From: RHLJ01 sp965222205
GTDB lineage: Bacteria > Bacteroidota > Rhodothermia > Balneolales > Balneolaceae
Direction of reading: 5' to 3'
NCBI GenBank assembly: GCA_965222205.1
Contig: OZ244932.1
Location: 992,001-1,056,000, forward strand
DNA length: 64,000 bases
A program made the position numbers and the translations under genes. Below, piece by piece: positions 27,851 through 36,532 of this stretch. The notes below the pieces were generated by a model. It was not told the origin of the DNA, searched no databases, and worked only from the letters and a program-made list of their open reading frames with translations. Within the stretch, counting starts at the first letter, position 1, and every line of letters begins with the position of its first letter.

Positions 27851-28775
27851 ACTGGTTTACCTGAAAGATATCGAACATAAGCCCAATACCGTGGTTACGG
27901 TTGGGACTTTTGACGGAGTACATGAAGGTCACAGGGCATTGATGGAAACCGTGGTAGCCAAAGCAAAGAAAAGGGGAGCGCGAAGCGTAGTGGTTACTTT
28001 TGATCCACATCCCAGAACCATCATCAACCCAAAAGGCAGTTCCATCCGGTTGCTCACTTCTCTGAAAGAACGTGCTGAGATTCTGGAAGATATAGGAGTG
28101 GATGAGTTATGTGTTATTCCTTTTACCAGAGATTTCTCGCTACTCAGTTCTGAGGAATTTGTACGGGATGTGATTCACTCTAAAATCGGGATTAGCGAAT
28201 TTGTGATTGGTTATGATCATCACTTTGGGAAAGATCGTTCAGGAACCATTGAAACTTTGGAAAATCTTGGCTCCGAATTAGGCTTTGATGTGTATGTGGT
28301 ATCCAAGAGAGAGATGGGAGAAGTTACCATAAGCAGTACGGTAATTCGTAAAGCCATTCAGGAAGAAGGGGATATGATCCAGGCTTCGAAATTGCTGGGC
28401 AGACCGTATATGCTAAACGGACTCGTAATTCATGGCGATGAACGTGGCCGCAAAATCGGATTCCCAACGGCTAACCTTCAACCAGAGCACCCTGACAAAG
28501 CCATCCCAAAAATAGGTATTTACGCGGTTAAAGTAAGAGTAGGTGAGGAATGGTATAACGGAATGATGAACATCGGGCTTCGGCCTACTTTTGATGGAGA
28601 AACCAAAACTCTGGAAGTAAACATTTTTGATTTCGATCAATCCATTTACGGAAAAACAGTCCAAATCCGCTTCTTCGACCGCATAAGGGATGAAAAGAAG
28701 TTTAGCGGGATTGCAGAGTTGAAAGAGCAGTTGGAATTAGATAGAAATAAAAGTTTAGAAATGCTTGTTGGCTAA
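27843..28775 (+). CDS. ribF: Bifunctional riboflavin kinase/FAD synthetase
   Basis: RibF phosphorylates riboflavin to FMN and adenylates it to FAD. The FAD synthetase half has TVGTFDGVHEGHRALM, TFDPHPRTII and ISSTVIRKAI; the flavokinase half has GRPYMLNGLVIHGDERGRKIGFPTANL and MMNIGLRPTFDGE. The protein is full length at 310 residues. Its stop codon lies within a GGCTAAC box that begins a long palindromic element. A second, slightly diverged copy of its 3' end is found about 4 kb downstream, so the end of this gene has been rearranged by an insertion or duplication. Confidence 0.95.
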   Translation: MAKLVYLKDIEHKPNTVVTVGTFDGVHEGHRALMETVVAKAKKRGARSVVVTFDPHPRTIINPKGSSIRLLTSLKERAEILEDIGVDELCVIPFTRDFSLLSSEEFVRDVIHSKIGISEFVIGYDHHFGKDRSGTIETLENLGSELGFDVYVVSKREMGEVTISSTVIRKAIQEEGDMIQASKLLGRPYMLNGLVIHGDERGRKIGFPTANLQPEHPDKAIPKIGIYAVKVRVGEEWYNGMMNIGLRPTFDGETKTLEVNIFDFDQSIYGKTVQIRFFDRIRDEKKFSGIAELKEQLELDRNKSLEMLVG

Positions 28776-28961
28776 CGGTTCAACGGTATGACCTGTGCGG
28801 AAAGTAGGGAAAGATTCCCAATCACAGCTGAACTCTGAGCCAAAACTTTATTTTGGAATGTTACTTTTCAAAGAACATGGAAAAATGAAGTTTTGGCGGT
28901 TGAAGAAACGAGAGTTTATTAACAGCTTCAATCTCCGCATGGGTTATACCGTTTGTTAGGC
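28770..28961. repeat. Long nested palindrome with integron attC-like ends
   Basis: The element begins GGCTAAC (28770-28776) and ends GTTAGGC (28955-28961); GTTAGGC fits the attC R' box GTTRRRY. Inside, AACGGTAT (28782-28789) pairs with ATACCGTT (28946-28953), TGCGG (28796-28800) with CCGCA (28935-28939), and GCCAAAACTT (28839-28848) with AAGTTTTGGC (28888-28897). This nested stem layout resembles an integron cassette recombination site, though at 192 bp it is long for one. The left box holds the ribF stop codon and the right box the stop codon of the opposing GIY-YIG gene. No integrase lies in the window. Confidence 0.55.
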
Positions 28962-29390
28962 ATCGTTTTTAATGTGTTGAATATTTTTCATTGGACTCAA
29001 TTTGTTTATCAAATAGATTTCCAGTGATGAAGCTATCCAATAATGATTTGAGGGAAAACCAATAGTCACAATACTTGTCAATTCTGACCAGCTTAAAGAT
29101 GGCTTGTACCTTCTAATTCCATTTTCAGATTTATATAATCTCCAATATTTCTTGAGTCTATTTCCTAATCCGCTATCCTTATCAGAGCCGAAACCGTTTC
29201 CTATACCAGAACCGATATAAACTACCTCATCATCTTTGAGTAAAGCGTAACAACCACGCTTATCATGATTCGGAATAGTACCCAAAAAATGCCAATTAGG
29301 AGACCAAACAGGTGGTAATCCATTAGATTCATTCCAATATTGTTTGAAAAAATCTGTTGTTGCATTTTTCAAATCAACTAGATTAGGCAT
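28956..29390 (-). CDS. GIY-YIG nuclease domain protein
   Basis: A protein of about 144 residues whose central motif GCYALLKDDEVVYIGSGI matches the GIY...YIG pair, with a downstream Arg-containing helix and a late SSLEIYLINKLSPMKN segment supplying the conserved Glu and a closing Asn. The family contains single-domain endonucleases of repair or mobile elements; the role here is unknown. I start at the ATG ending at 29390, two bases from the stop of the upstream gene, rather than the longer frame to 29453 that overlaps it. Its stop codon falls in the GTTAGGC end of the palindromic element, as cassette genes often do. AT-rich compared with ribF. Confidence 0.75.
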   Translation of the reverse strand: MPNLVDLKNATTDFFKQYWNESNGLPPVWSPNWHFLGTIPNHDKRGCYALLKDDEVVYIGSGIGNGFGSDKDSGLGNRLKKYWRLYKSENGIRRYKPSLSWSELTSIVTIGFPSNHYWIASSLEIYLINKLSPMKNIQHIKNDA

Positions 29391-29391
29391 G

Positions 29392-29931
29392 TCAGTTTTG
29401 AAGTTTTGGAGTGTAGCTTGAATTCGGTATAAATGTCTCTTTAATAACGGCACTTTTTATTACTCCAATGGATTTATATAACTCTCCATTTTGATAGCTG
29501 TACGTGAAATAAAAAATACCATCAACTACACTTACATTTGTGTCACGTGCATTTATAAATTTCCAGTCTTTAATTATTGATTGATAACGCAGATACTCAC
29601 TGATTTCGCCTATATAAACGGTATATGCATCTTTTTCATTATTACGCAGAGTAATATTTATGATACCGGTTACAATATTGTTTTGATCGAAATGGATACC
29701 TATTGTTTCAGTTAAAGCAGCACCTCCATTTCCAAGTTGAGATTTGTCAATTTCATATTCTATTGTGAAAACTTTGCAACTACAGTCGTCTCCTTTTGAT
29801 TCTATGAAACCGCCAGTGCGAATTTCATTGGGCATTTTTTGACCAACTTTGATCTGACTCAAGAATGTTTGACTAAATAAATTAGTGTTAAGCGAAATTG
29901 ATGCAAGTATTGTTAATATCAAAAATCTCAT
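29392..29931 (-). CDS. Secreted hypothetical protein in the islet
   Basis: 179 residues with an N-terminal signal peptide (MRFLILTILASISLNTNLFS, then QT). A CSCKVF motif lies near residue 50. No family is recognised. It is directly upstream of the GIY-YIG gene, with a GCCTAAC box about 20 bp before its start. Base composition is AT-rich. Confidence 0.65.
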   Translation of the reverse strand: MRFLILTILASISLNTNLFSQTFLSQIKVGQKMPNEIRTGGFIESKGDDCSCKVFTIEYEIDKSQLGNGGAALTETIGIHFDQNNIVTGIINITLRNNEKDAYTVYIGEISEYLRYQSIIKDWKFINARDTNVSVVDGIFYFTYSYQNGELYKSIGVIKSAVIKETFIPNSSYTPKLQN

Positions 29932-29950
29932 AATAAATGGGTCTTATGGT

Positions 29951-30046
29951 GCCTAACATAGGAATAACACGCATTGAGTTGGTGTTATCCGAGTTTCATC
30001 TTTAAGTATTGTTGGTGTTACTGTGGTAAATAAACGGAATAACACG
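29951..30046. repeat. Second attC-like/palindromic segment flanking the GIY-YIG gene pair
   Basis: GCCTAAC (29951-29957, matching the attC R'' box RYYYAAC) is followed by GGAATAACAC (29961-29970) pairing with GTGTTATCC (29982-29990). GTTGGTGTTA recurs at 29978 and 30011, and GGAATAACACG at 29961 and 30036. With the GTTAGGC at 28955 it brackets the two minus-strand genes as a cassette of about 1 kb. Confidence 0.5.
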
Positions 30047-30123
30047 AAGTAAAGTGATTTACTGGATAAGTACAAACATCATTGTATTCCTAGAAATTTT
30101 TAGTAAAAAATTTAACCTATTCT

Positions 30124-30233
30124 GAGGTCTACCTTCGGAATTCAGTCTGGAAGCTCCTGCATCATTTCTTGCAAGCGAAGCTGAAGCTTCATGAATCCAT
30201 TCCCAACAAGGACGTTGGGAACGAGAGCAAAAG
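30124..30233. repeat. Dispersed 110-bp repeat, copy A
   Basis: This copy aligns with 32972-33082 at an estimated 85-90% identity by eye. Shared landmarks are GGTCTACC, AATTCAGTCTGGAAGCTC, TTTCTTGCAAGCGAAG and GACGTTGGGAACGAGA. No ORF is supported; the two copies flank the permease gene in the same orientation. Confidence 0.85.
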
Positions 30234-30324
30234 ATTTGGAAGTGTTTTCTTAAAACTGAAATATGAAGCAAAGGCTTCAAATTTTTAGTTACTTACTACA
30301 TATCTTAATTCCATCATAGTAAGC

Positions 30325-32703
30325 GTGAATTTTCTCTTTAGTTTAAAAATAACACTTAGAACCTTAGTCAAGGAAAGGCAGTATGTATCAATTAATCTGA
30401 TAAGTTTTGCAATCGGATTAATGTGCTGCATGTTTATTTTCCAATACGTTAAGTTTGAACTAAGCTATGACGCTTTTCATGAGGATGCAGAACAAATATA
30501 CCGACTTGAAACTACGGTATTTGGAGAAGGGGTAACAACCAGATATGCAAATTTAGCAAATGCAAAAATGCTTATCGATGTAGTTGAAAGACTGCCTGAG
30601 ATAGAAACTCAGAGTTTATTCGCAAAGTTTGGAGTTCTGAATGTAGAAGCTCGAAAAGAGTTATTCGCCGAACCTAATGGGATAGCAGCGGATGCTTCTT
30701 TTTTTAAAATGTTTTCGTTTGAGTTGTTTGGTGGAAACCCTGAAGAAGTGTTAGCAAAACCAAATAGCTTGGTAATTTCCAAGAAAGCTGCTGAAAAATA
30801 TTTCGGAGGCACTGATGTAATTGGAAAATCTCTGAAGTTCAACTTCCAAGACAAAAATGAAATTTTAATAATAACAGGGGTACTTAAAGATATTCCCCTA
30901 AACTCACACTTTCGTTTTGATTTTGTAACATCGGAAGACGTTTTTCAAAAAATTTATGGGTACAAAATTGATGAAGTATCTCTTGCTTATAGCTATCTGA
31001 AACTTTCAAATAACGCGATTCTCAGTGAGGTAGAGAGAAAGGTTCAGGAGATATACTTAAAAAGCCCAGATGGAGAATTTGGCAATAAAGTCTTTCACTT
31101 AAAACCCTTATTGGATATTCATTTGAATTCGTCGGCAAGAGGTGAGCTTTCTACCAATAGCCAAAGGTTTTTCGTGCATATCCTTGTTTTGGTAGCATTT
31201 TTAATTTTGGGCTTGGGATGTTTCAACTTTGTTACTCTTGCAACTGCAAAGTCAATACAAAGAGCAAAAGAAATCGGGATACGAAAGACACTGGGAGCAG
31301 GAAGATTTGCAGTAGCGATTTCATTTTTGTTGGAATCAATAACTTTAACCCTTTCAGGTTTAGCAGTTGCTTATTTACTGATTTGGTATGGTCTCCCATA
31401 TTTTAATGAGATTATCGATAAAAAATTTGTTTTTGACGGGTTTGTACAAGCTGATTTTGTTTTAACAATGCTGGGAGTTGTTTTATTAATTGGTTTGATT
31501 TCCGGAATATATCCAGCTCTGGTCTTATCTCGCCACAGAGTTACTTTGTTATTAAAAAAAGTAAGCAAAGGGAATAGCTCAGGCAGTTTACTTTGGAGAA
31601 GTGTGGTAATAACTCAATTTTCAATTACACTCATCCTTTTTTGTACTACATCGGTAGTTCAAAATCAGGTCAATTATATATATGAAAAAGATCTGGGTTT
31701 CAGCAAAGAGCAAATTATCACATTTCAAAATTATTTAAAGGGTGATAGACTGCAAGAATTTAAAGAAGTGCTAACTAAAAACTCATCCATAGGTTTGGTT
31801 TCATCATCATCATACGTTCCCGGAACTTCAAATACGAGCGGAGTAGCTCAGGTTCGAATTGATAGTATTGATACAAATTATTCATTTAGCTGGGTGGCTA
31901 TTGATCCTGACTATTTCAATCTCTATGGTATTGATATAGAAAGCGGACGAAATTTATCCCATGAGTTTTCTTCAGATTCTTTGCACTCGTTTTTAATCAA
32001 TAAAACAGCGGTGGAAGTTTTGGGTTGGAAAGAACCAATCGGAGAAAAAGTAACTGCGTTTGGAAAGGAAGGATATGTAGTGGGGATAGTGAGTGATTTC
32101 AATTTTCTCTCGCTCTATAATGATGTGCCTCCAATGATTTTTGTAACTGAGAGCGAGTTGAACTTTCAAACTTCCATCAAGCTAAGTACATCTGAAAACC
32201 TCAATGAAACGCTTGCCTATATTGAAAATGTGTGGAAGGATTTTATGCCTGGAATAGCATTTACATATCAGTTTGTTGACGATCAATATGCAAACCTGTA
32301 TAAATCTGAAAAAAAAGCCAAAACGCTGTTTACTGTTTTTTCCATACTCGCAATATTCATTTCAATTTTGGGATTAGTAGGGTTTACTTCTTATTTGGTT
32401 CAACAAAGAAAAAAAGAAATTGGAATTCGAAAAGTTTTAGGTGCTACAATTAAGGATGTGCTTCAGCTTTTCTATTCAGGGTATTCGAAACTTTTTCTGG
32501 CATCACTCTTAATTTCTATGCCTTTGGTTTATTTAATAACAAAAGAGTGGATGAGTTCTTTTTCATTTCACTTTGATATAAGTCCAGTTGTGTATTTGAT
32601 CCCAGTAATTATAGTGACGATTGTTTTCTTGATATCGATTACGCTACAAGTAGGTAAGAATGCTACTGAAAATCCGATTGATGTAATTAAGACTGATTCT
32701 TAG
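30325..32703 (+). CDS. FtsX/MacB-type ABC transporter permease
   Basis: 792 residues with the layout of MacB_PCD-FtsX permeases: a first membrane helix (about 20-42), a periplasmic domain, a helix triplet (about 285-400), a second helix (about 430) and second periplasmic domain, and a final FtsX helix triplet (about 670-785). KEIGIRKTLGAG and KEIGIRKVLGAT are the two repeated cytoplasmic motifs of this family. Such permeases move lipoproteins, lipids or peptides or transmit envelope signals, and normally pair with an ATPase; none is adjacent. The start is GTG 30325. The gene is an orphan inside the islet. Confidence 0.9.
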   Translation: MNFLFSLKITLRTLVKERQYVSINLISFAIGLMCCMFIFQYVKFELSYDAFHEDAEQIYRLETTVFGEGVTTRYANLANAKMLIDVVERLPEIETQSLFAKFGVLNVEARKELFAEPNGIAADASFFKMFSFELFGGNPEEVLAKPNSLVISKKAAEKYFGGTDVIGKSLKFNFQDKNEILIITGVLKDIPLNSHFRFDFVTSEDVFQKIYGYKIDEVSLAYSYLKLSNNAILSEVERKVQEIYLKSPDGEFGNKVFHLKPLLDIHLNSSARGELSTNSQRFFVHILVLVAFLILGLGCFNFVTLATAKSIQRAKEIGIRKTLGAGRFAVAISFLLESITLTLSGLAVAYLLIWYGLPYFNEIIDKKFVFDGFVQADFVLTMLGVVLLIGLISGIYPALVLSRHRVTLLLKKVSKGNSSGSLLWRSVVITQFSITLILFCTTSVVQNQVNYIYEKDLGFSKEQIITFQNYLKGDRLQEFKEVLTKNSSIGLVSSSSYVPGTSNTSGVAQVRIDSIDTNYSFSWVAIDPDYFNLYGIDIESGRNLSHEFSSDSLHSFLINKTAVEVLGWKEPIGEKVTAFGKEGYVVGIVSDFNFLSLYNDVPPMIFVTESELNFQTSIKLSTSENLNETLAYIENVWKDFMPGIAFTYQFVDDQYANLYKSEKKAKTLFTVFSILAIFISILGLVGFTSYLVQQRKKEIGIRKVLGATIKDVLQLFYSGYSKLFLASLLISMPLVYLITKEWMSSFSFHFDISPVVYLIPVIIVTIVFLISITLQVGKNATENPIDVIKTDS

Positions 32704-32710
32704 AAAAAAC

Positions 32711-32956
32711 ATATTAAAAGTAGATGAAGGCTTGTATAGTCAAATGATGAATATCGGAGTCCGCCCAACTTTTGATGGAGAAACCAAAACTCTGGAAGTA
32801 AACATTTTTGATTTCGATAAGCTCATCTACGGTAAAACAGTCCAAATCCGCTTCTTCGATCGTATTCGGGATGAAAAGAAGTTTAGCGGGATTGCAGAGT
32901 TGAAAGAGCAGTTGGAATTGGATAAACAAAAAAGCGTAGAAGTGCTTGCTGATTAA
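32711..32956 (+). pseudogene. Second copy of the ribF 3' end (truncated flavokinase fragment)
   Basis: Codons in frame from about 32711 read KVDEGLYSQMMNIGVRPTFDG and on to LEVLAD-like ends closely matching the last 75 or so residues of ribF (28550-28775). Nucleotide identity is very high across the middle (for example GGAGAAACCAAAACTCTGG in both). It has no plausible start and lacks the FAD synthetase and most of the kinase, so it cannot be functional alone. It is either the displaced native end of ribF or an imported homologous end. Confidence 0.9.
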
Positions 32957-32971
32957 TATTAAACTAGTTCC

Positions 32972-33082
32972 GAAGGTCTACCTTTAGAATTCAGTCTGGA
33001 AGCTCTTGCATCATTTCTTGCAAGCGAAGATGGAGCTTCATGAATCCATTCTCAACGAGGACGTTGGGAACGAGATCAAAAT
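32972..33082. repeat. Dispersed 110-bp repeat, copy B
   Basis: Direct-orientation partner of 30124-30233 (GGTCTACC ... CGTTGGGAACGAGATC), beginning 16 bp after the ribF fragment's stop codon. Confidence 0.85.
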
Positions 33083-33178
33083 CAAGTAACCTTTTGCCTC
33101 TCAATTTTTTACAGTTCTTATTATTTCAAAAGCGTTAATTGCTTCATTACTTTTTACTATTAATTCAATTTCACGATC

Positions 33179-33706
33179 ATGAAAAAACAAATATTATTTA
33201 CTCTACTTATTGCTTGTATTTCATCAACAGCATTCTCCCAGTCAACTGTATTAGATCAGTTGATTGTTGACATGGAAAGAAACAAGGCTATGTCGCTCTC
33301 TTACGTTGAAGCCATGCCTGCAGATAAATTCGACTACAAACCAACTGATGAAGTAAGAAGTTTTGCAGCACAGTTTTTGCACATTTCTCAAGGTATGATT
33401 GGTTTATCCTCCAACGGAACAGGTGCAACCCCTATATTTCAGGGCGAAAACCTGGAAGCTACCGAAGCCTACCATAACAAAGAAGAAGTCACAAGGATTC
33501 TAACTGCGAGTTACGATTTTGCAATTAAGAGTATGAAAGAAATGGACCGTTCAAAGTTGGATGAAGTAGTTGTTCGGGGTCAGTTTGAAGTCACCCGACT
33601 TGGCTGGATTAGCAAAACTATAGAGCATAATACACACCATAAAGGGCAATCTGCTGTATACCTGAGAATGAATGGGATTACTCCTCCTCAGTATCAATTG
33701 TTTTAA
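33179..33706 (+). CDS. Exported DinB-superfamily protein
   Basis: 175 residues: a signal peptide (MKKQILFTLLIACISSTAFS) followed by a four-helix DinB-like fold with LSYVEAMPADKFDYKPTDEVRS, a His in QFLHISQG and a C-terminal IEHNTHHKGQSAVYLRMNG. The three His positions (FLHIS, HNTHH) match the metal triad of DinB/YfiT-like proteins. Substrate is unknown; some relatives are thiol transferases, and exported forms are common in Bacteroidota. Confidence 0.88.
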   Translation: MKKQILFTLLIACISSTAFSQSTVLDQLIVDMERNKAMSLSYVEAMPADKFDYKPTDEVRSFAAQFLHISQGMIGLSSNGTGATPIFQGENLEATEAYHNKEEVTRILTASYDFAIKSMKEMDRSKLDEVVVRGQFEVTRLGWISKTIEHNTHHKGQSAVYLRMNGITPPQYQLF

Positions 33707-33728
33707 GTTATTTATCCTTAACGACCAT

Positions 33729-33758
33729 TGTTGCTTACATACAAAACCCGTATCTTTG
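33729..33758 (+). promoter_or_regulatory. Bacteroidota-type promoter for rpsO
   Basis: TTGTTGC (33729-33735) and TATCTTTG (33751-33758) match the TTG / TAnnTTTG promoter of this group at normal spacing, 42 bp before rpsO. Because the islet separates rpsO from ribF, this promoter now has to supply rpsO. Confidence 0.7.
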
Positions 33759-33799
33759 CACCCTATTAAATCGATTTAAAGTTATAACTGAATATTGCA

Positions 33800-34069
33800 A
33801 TGAGCATAACTGCAGAAGAAAAAAAAGAAATTTTCAAAAAGTTTGGTGGAGAAGAAGCCAATACAGGCACCACTGAAGGTCAGATCGCACTTTTTACCCA
33901 CAGAATCAATCATCTAACTGAGCATTTAAAAGAAAATCAGAAAGACCACGCTTCTCGTCGTGGATTATTGAAATTAGTTGGTAAAAGACGCCGTCTGCTT
34001 AACTACTTGATGAAAACCGATATCGCAAAATACCGTGAGCTTATTAAAGAGCTTGGTATTCGTAAATAA
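33800..34069 (+). CDS. rpsO: Ribosomal protein S15
   Basis: This 89-residue 30S protein binds 16S rRNA near the central domain junction. NTGTTEGQIALFTHRINHLTEHL and HASRRGLLKLVGKRRRLLNYL are family hallmarks. It has its own promoter and a perfect terminator before pnp, so pnp transcription comes from readthrough or from its own promoter. Confidence 0.97.
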   Translation: MSITAEEKKEIFKKFGGEEANTGTTEGQIALFTHRINHLTEHLKENQKDHASRRGLLKLVGKRRRLLNYLMKTDIAKYRELIKELGIRK

Positions 34070-34072
34070 TTT

Positions 34073-34101
34073 AAAGGCTCCAACTCTTGGAGCCTTTTTC
34101 A
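34073..34101 (+). terminator. Intrinsic terminator after rpsO
   Basis: AAAGGCTCCAA (34073-34083) and TTGGAGCCTTT (34087-34097) form a perfect 11-bp stem with a CTC loop and a T-run. Confidence 0.92.
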
Positions 34102-34105
34102 ATTC

Positions 34106-34153
34106 TTCCCGCCTCATTTTAGCTTATCAATCAACCTGATTTAATGGCGGGAA
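34106..34153 (+). promoter_or_regulatory. Inverted repeat in the pnp leader
   Basis: TTCCCGCC (34106-34113) pairs perfectly with GGCGGGAA (34146-34153) across a 32-base loop, ending 33 bp before the pnp ATG. In E. coli pnp is autoregulated through a leader hairpin cut by RNase III; this could be an analogue. Confidence 0.5.
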
Positions 34154-34186
34154 TAAAGCAATAAAACAAACAGACAAATAAAATAA

Positions 34187-36307
34187 ATGAAAGAAGATTT
34201 TAAAAATATAGAATTTGCACCGGGAAAGGTGCTATCCGTAGAAACAGGCCGAATAGCAAAACAAGCTGATGGTTCTGTTGTTGTAAAAATGGGGGACACC
34301 ATGGTGCTTTGTACTGCGGTAAGCGCCAAAGAACCAAAACCGGGACAGAGTTTCTTCCCGCTAACTGTAGATCATAAAGAGAGTTTTTCTGCTGCGGGAC
34401 GTTTCCCCGGTGGATTTATGAAAAGAGAAGGTCGTTCAAACGAAAAAGAAGTTCTTTCCAGTCGTTTAATTGACCGTGTACTTCGCCCGCTTTTCCCAAA
34501 AGGATATGTATGTGATACTCAGGTGATTTCAAGTGTGATTTCATCCGATGACGAAAATGATGGGGATGTACTTGGAGCTGTAGGAGCTTCATTAGCTATT
34601 CACTTATCCGACATTCCATTTGATGGCCCAATGGCAGAAGTGAGAGTTGGACGTATTAATGGAGAGTTTGTAATCAACCCAACTGTATCTGAGCTTACAG
34701 AGAGCGATATCGATATGGTAGTGGGTGGTACTGAAGACAGTATCCTCATGATTGAAGGAGAGATGAAGGAGATTTCTGAAGCTGAGATGCTGGATGCAAT
34801 CAAAGCCGCTCACGAAGCCATTAAGAAATTATGTGATTTCCAGAACGAGCTTCGTAAAGAACTCGGAAAAGAAAAAAGAGAATATATTCCTCCTGCTGTT
34901 GATGAAGATCTGGAATCTAAAGTTAAAGGTCTTGCAGAAGCAGCTATCGTTGATATCGTAAATATTGGCCTCAATAAAGAGGATTACAACGGTAAAATTA
35001 AAGAAGCTAAGAATGAAGCTATAGCAAAACTCGAAGAAGAATTTGCTGATGATGATGACGCTTCTGATAAGCTTTCTGAAGCTAACAAGATTCTTGGTAA
35101 CATCGAAAAGAACGCTCTCCGTAATATGATCCTCGAAAAAGGTCGTCGTATTGACGGTCGTTCTACTACCGACATCCGTGATATCTGGACTCAGGTTGGA
35201 TATATCGCACGTGCACACGGCTCTTCGATTTTCACCCGTGGTGAAACTCAGGCGCTGGTTTCAGCGACTTTGGGAACACGCCGTGATGAGCAAAGCGTAG
35301 ATACCTTATTTGATCAGGAAGCAAAGCAGTTTTATCTGCACTACAACTTCCCACCATACTCTGTTGGTGAAGCAGGTTTCATGAGAGGTCCCGGTCGACG
35401 TGAAATCGGTCACGGTCACCTTGCAGAGCGTTCGCTAAGAATGATGATGCCTACCTTCGAAGAATTCGGATACGTAGTTCGTGTGATTTCAGACATCACA
35501 GAATCAAACGGATCGTCTTCGATGGCTTCTGTTTGCGGTGGATCGATGGCAATGATGGATGCTGGTGTTCCTATCAAAAAGCCGGTTGCAGGTATTGCAA
35601 TGGGAATGATTGTAGGTGAAAACAACACGGCTATCCTTTCTGATATTCGCGGTGAAGAAGATTTCATGGGAGACATGGATTTCAAAACTGCGGGTACTTC
35701 AGATGGAATTACCGCTTGCCAGATGGATATGAAAGTACAGGGAATCAGCTTCGAAACTATTGAAGAAGCTCTTGCTCAGGCACATACTGGCCGTATACAC
35801 ATACTTGGTGAAATGGCGAAAACAATTTCTTCACCAAGAGAAAGCATTTCTCAATATGCTCCTCAATTCCTCAGAATGGAAATTGATGGTAGCGATATTG
35901 GTGCTGTAATCGGACCTGGTGGTAAAGTGATCCAGACTCTACAAAAAGAGACTGGAACTGACATCATGATTGAAGAAGATAGTAACGGCAAAGGACAGAT
36001 TACTATTTCTGCTAACGATCTTAGCAAAGCTGAAGAAGCTAAAAACCGTATCAAAATGATTGTAGGTCACCTTGAAGAAGGCGCAACTTACAAAGGTGTG
36101 GTTAAGTCCATCAAAGACTTCGGAGCTTTTGTTGAAATTGCTCCTGGAAAAGACGGATTGCTTCACATCTCTGAGATTGATCACAAACGTGTAGAGAAAG
36201 TTTCTGATTACCTTCAGCTTGGAGACGAGCTGGATGTGAAACTACTTAAAGTAGAACATGGCGGAAAGCTCAGACTTTCCAGAAAAGCATTGATCGAAAG
36301 AGAATGA
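34187..36307 (+). CDS. pnp: Polynucleotide phosphorylase
   Basis: PNPase degrades RNA 3' to 5' by phosphorolysis. The two RNase PH-like cores (GRFPGGFMKREGRSNEKEVLSSRLIDR, and HYNFPPYSVGEAGFMRGPGRREIGHGHLAERSL) flank an all-alpha domain. MDFKTAGTSDGITACQMDMK carries catalytic residues of the second core. The C-terminus has KH (IGAVIGPGGKVIQTLQKETG) and S1 (YKGVVKSIKDFGAFVEIAPGKDGLLHISEI) domains. Full length at 706 residues, followed by a strong terminator. Confidence 0.97.
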   Translation: MKEDFKNIEFAPGKVLSVETGRIAKQADGSVVVKMGDTMVLCTAVSAKEPKPGQSFFPLTVDHKESFSAAGRFPGGFMKREGRSNEKEVLSSRLIDRVLRPLFPKGYVCDTQVISSVISSDDENDGDVLGAVGASLAIHLSDIPFDGPMAEVRVGRINGEFVINPTVSELTESDIDMVVGGTEDSILMIEGEMKEISEAEMLDAIKAAHEAIKKLCDFQNELRKELGKEKREYIPPAVDEDLESKVKGLAEAAIVDIVNIGLNKEDYNGKIKEAKNEAIAKLEEEFADDDDASDKLSEANKILGNIEKNALRNMILEKGRRIDGRSTTDIRDIWTQVGYIARAHGSSIFTRGETQALVSATLGTRRDEQSVDTLFDQEAKQFYLHYNFPPYSVGEAGFMRGPGRREIGHGHLAERSLRMMMPTFEEFGYVVRVISDITESNGSSSMASVCGGSMAMMDAGVPIKKPVAGIAMGMIVGENNTAILSDIRGEEDFMGDMDFKTAGTSDGITACQMDMKVQGISFETIEEALAQAHTGRIHILGEMAKTISSPRESISQYAPQFLRMEIDGSDIGAVIGPGGKVIQTLQKETGTDIMIEEDSNGKGQITISANDLSKAEEAKNRIKMIVGHLEEGATYKGVVKSIKDFGAFVEIAPGKDGLLHISEIDHKRVEKVSDYLQLGDELDVKLLKVEHGGKLRLSRKALIERE

Positions 36308-36332
36308 TATATCGCTCTCTATGCTAATTTAA

Positions 36333-36365
36333 GGCGCTGCTCTAACCGGGCAGCGCCTTTTTTTT
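36333..36365 (+). terminator. Intrinsic terminator after pnp
   Basis: GGCGCTGC (36333-36340) and GCAGCGCC (36350-36357) form a perfect stem followed by eight T. Confidence 0.95.
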
Positions 36366-36368
36366 ATA

Positions 36369-36474
36369 GACCCCATCTGTCTTCCCCTTGGTAAGGGGAA
36401 GAACTCGCTGACAAAATTCATAATTAGATAAAGAGCTCCCTCCCCTTACCAAGGGGAGGGTCGGGGTGGGGGTC
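36369..36474. repeat. Nested palindromic element, CCCTCCCCTTACCAAGGGGAGGG type
   Basis: CTTCCCCTT-GGT-AAGGGGAAG (36381-36401) and CCCTCCCCTT-ACC-AAGGGGAGGG (36438-36460) are each perfect hairpins, bracketed by GACCCC (36369) and GGGGTC (36469). This intergenic repeat has no coding content. Confidence 0.85.
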
Positions 36475-36532
36475 AATAGAAAGCTGTGTTAAATAATGCG
36501 CATCAAACTAAAACGCAAAGAGTCCGCCCTCT

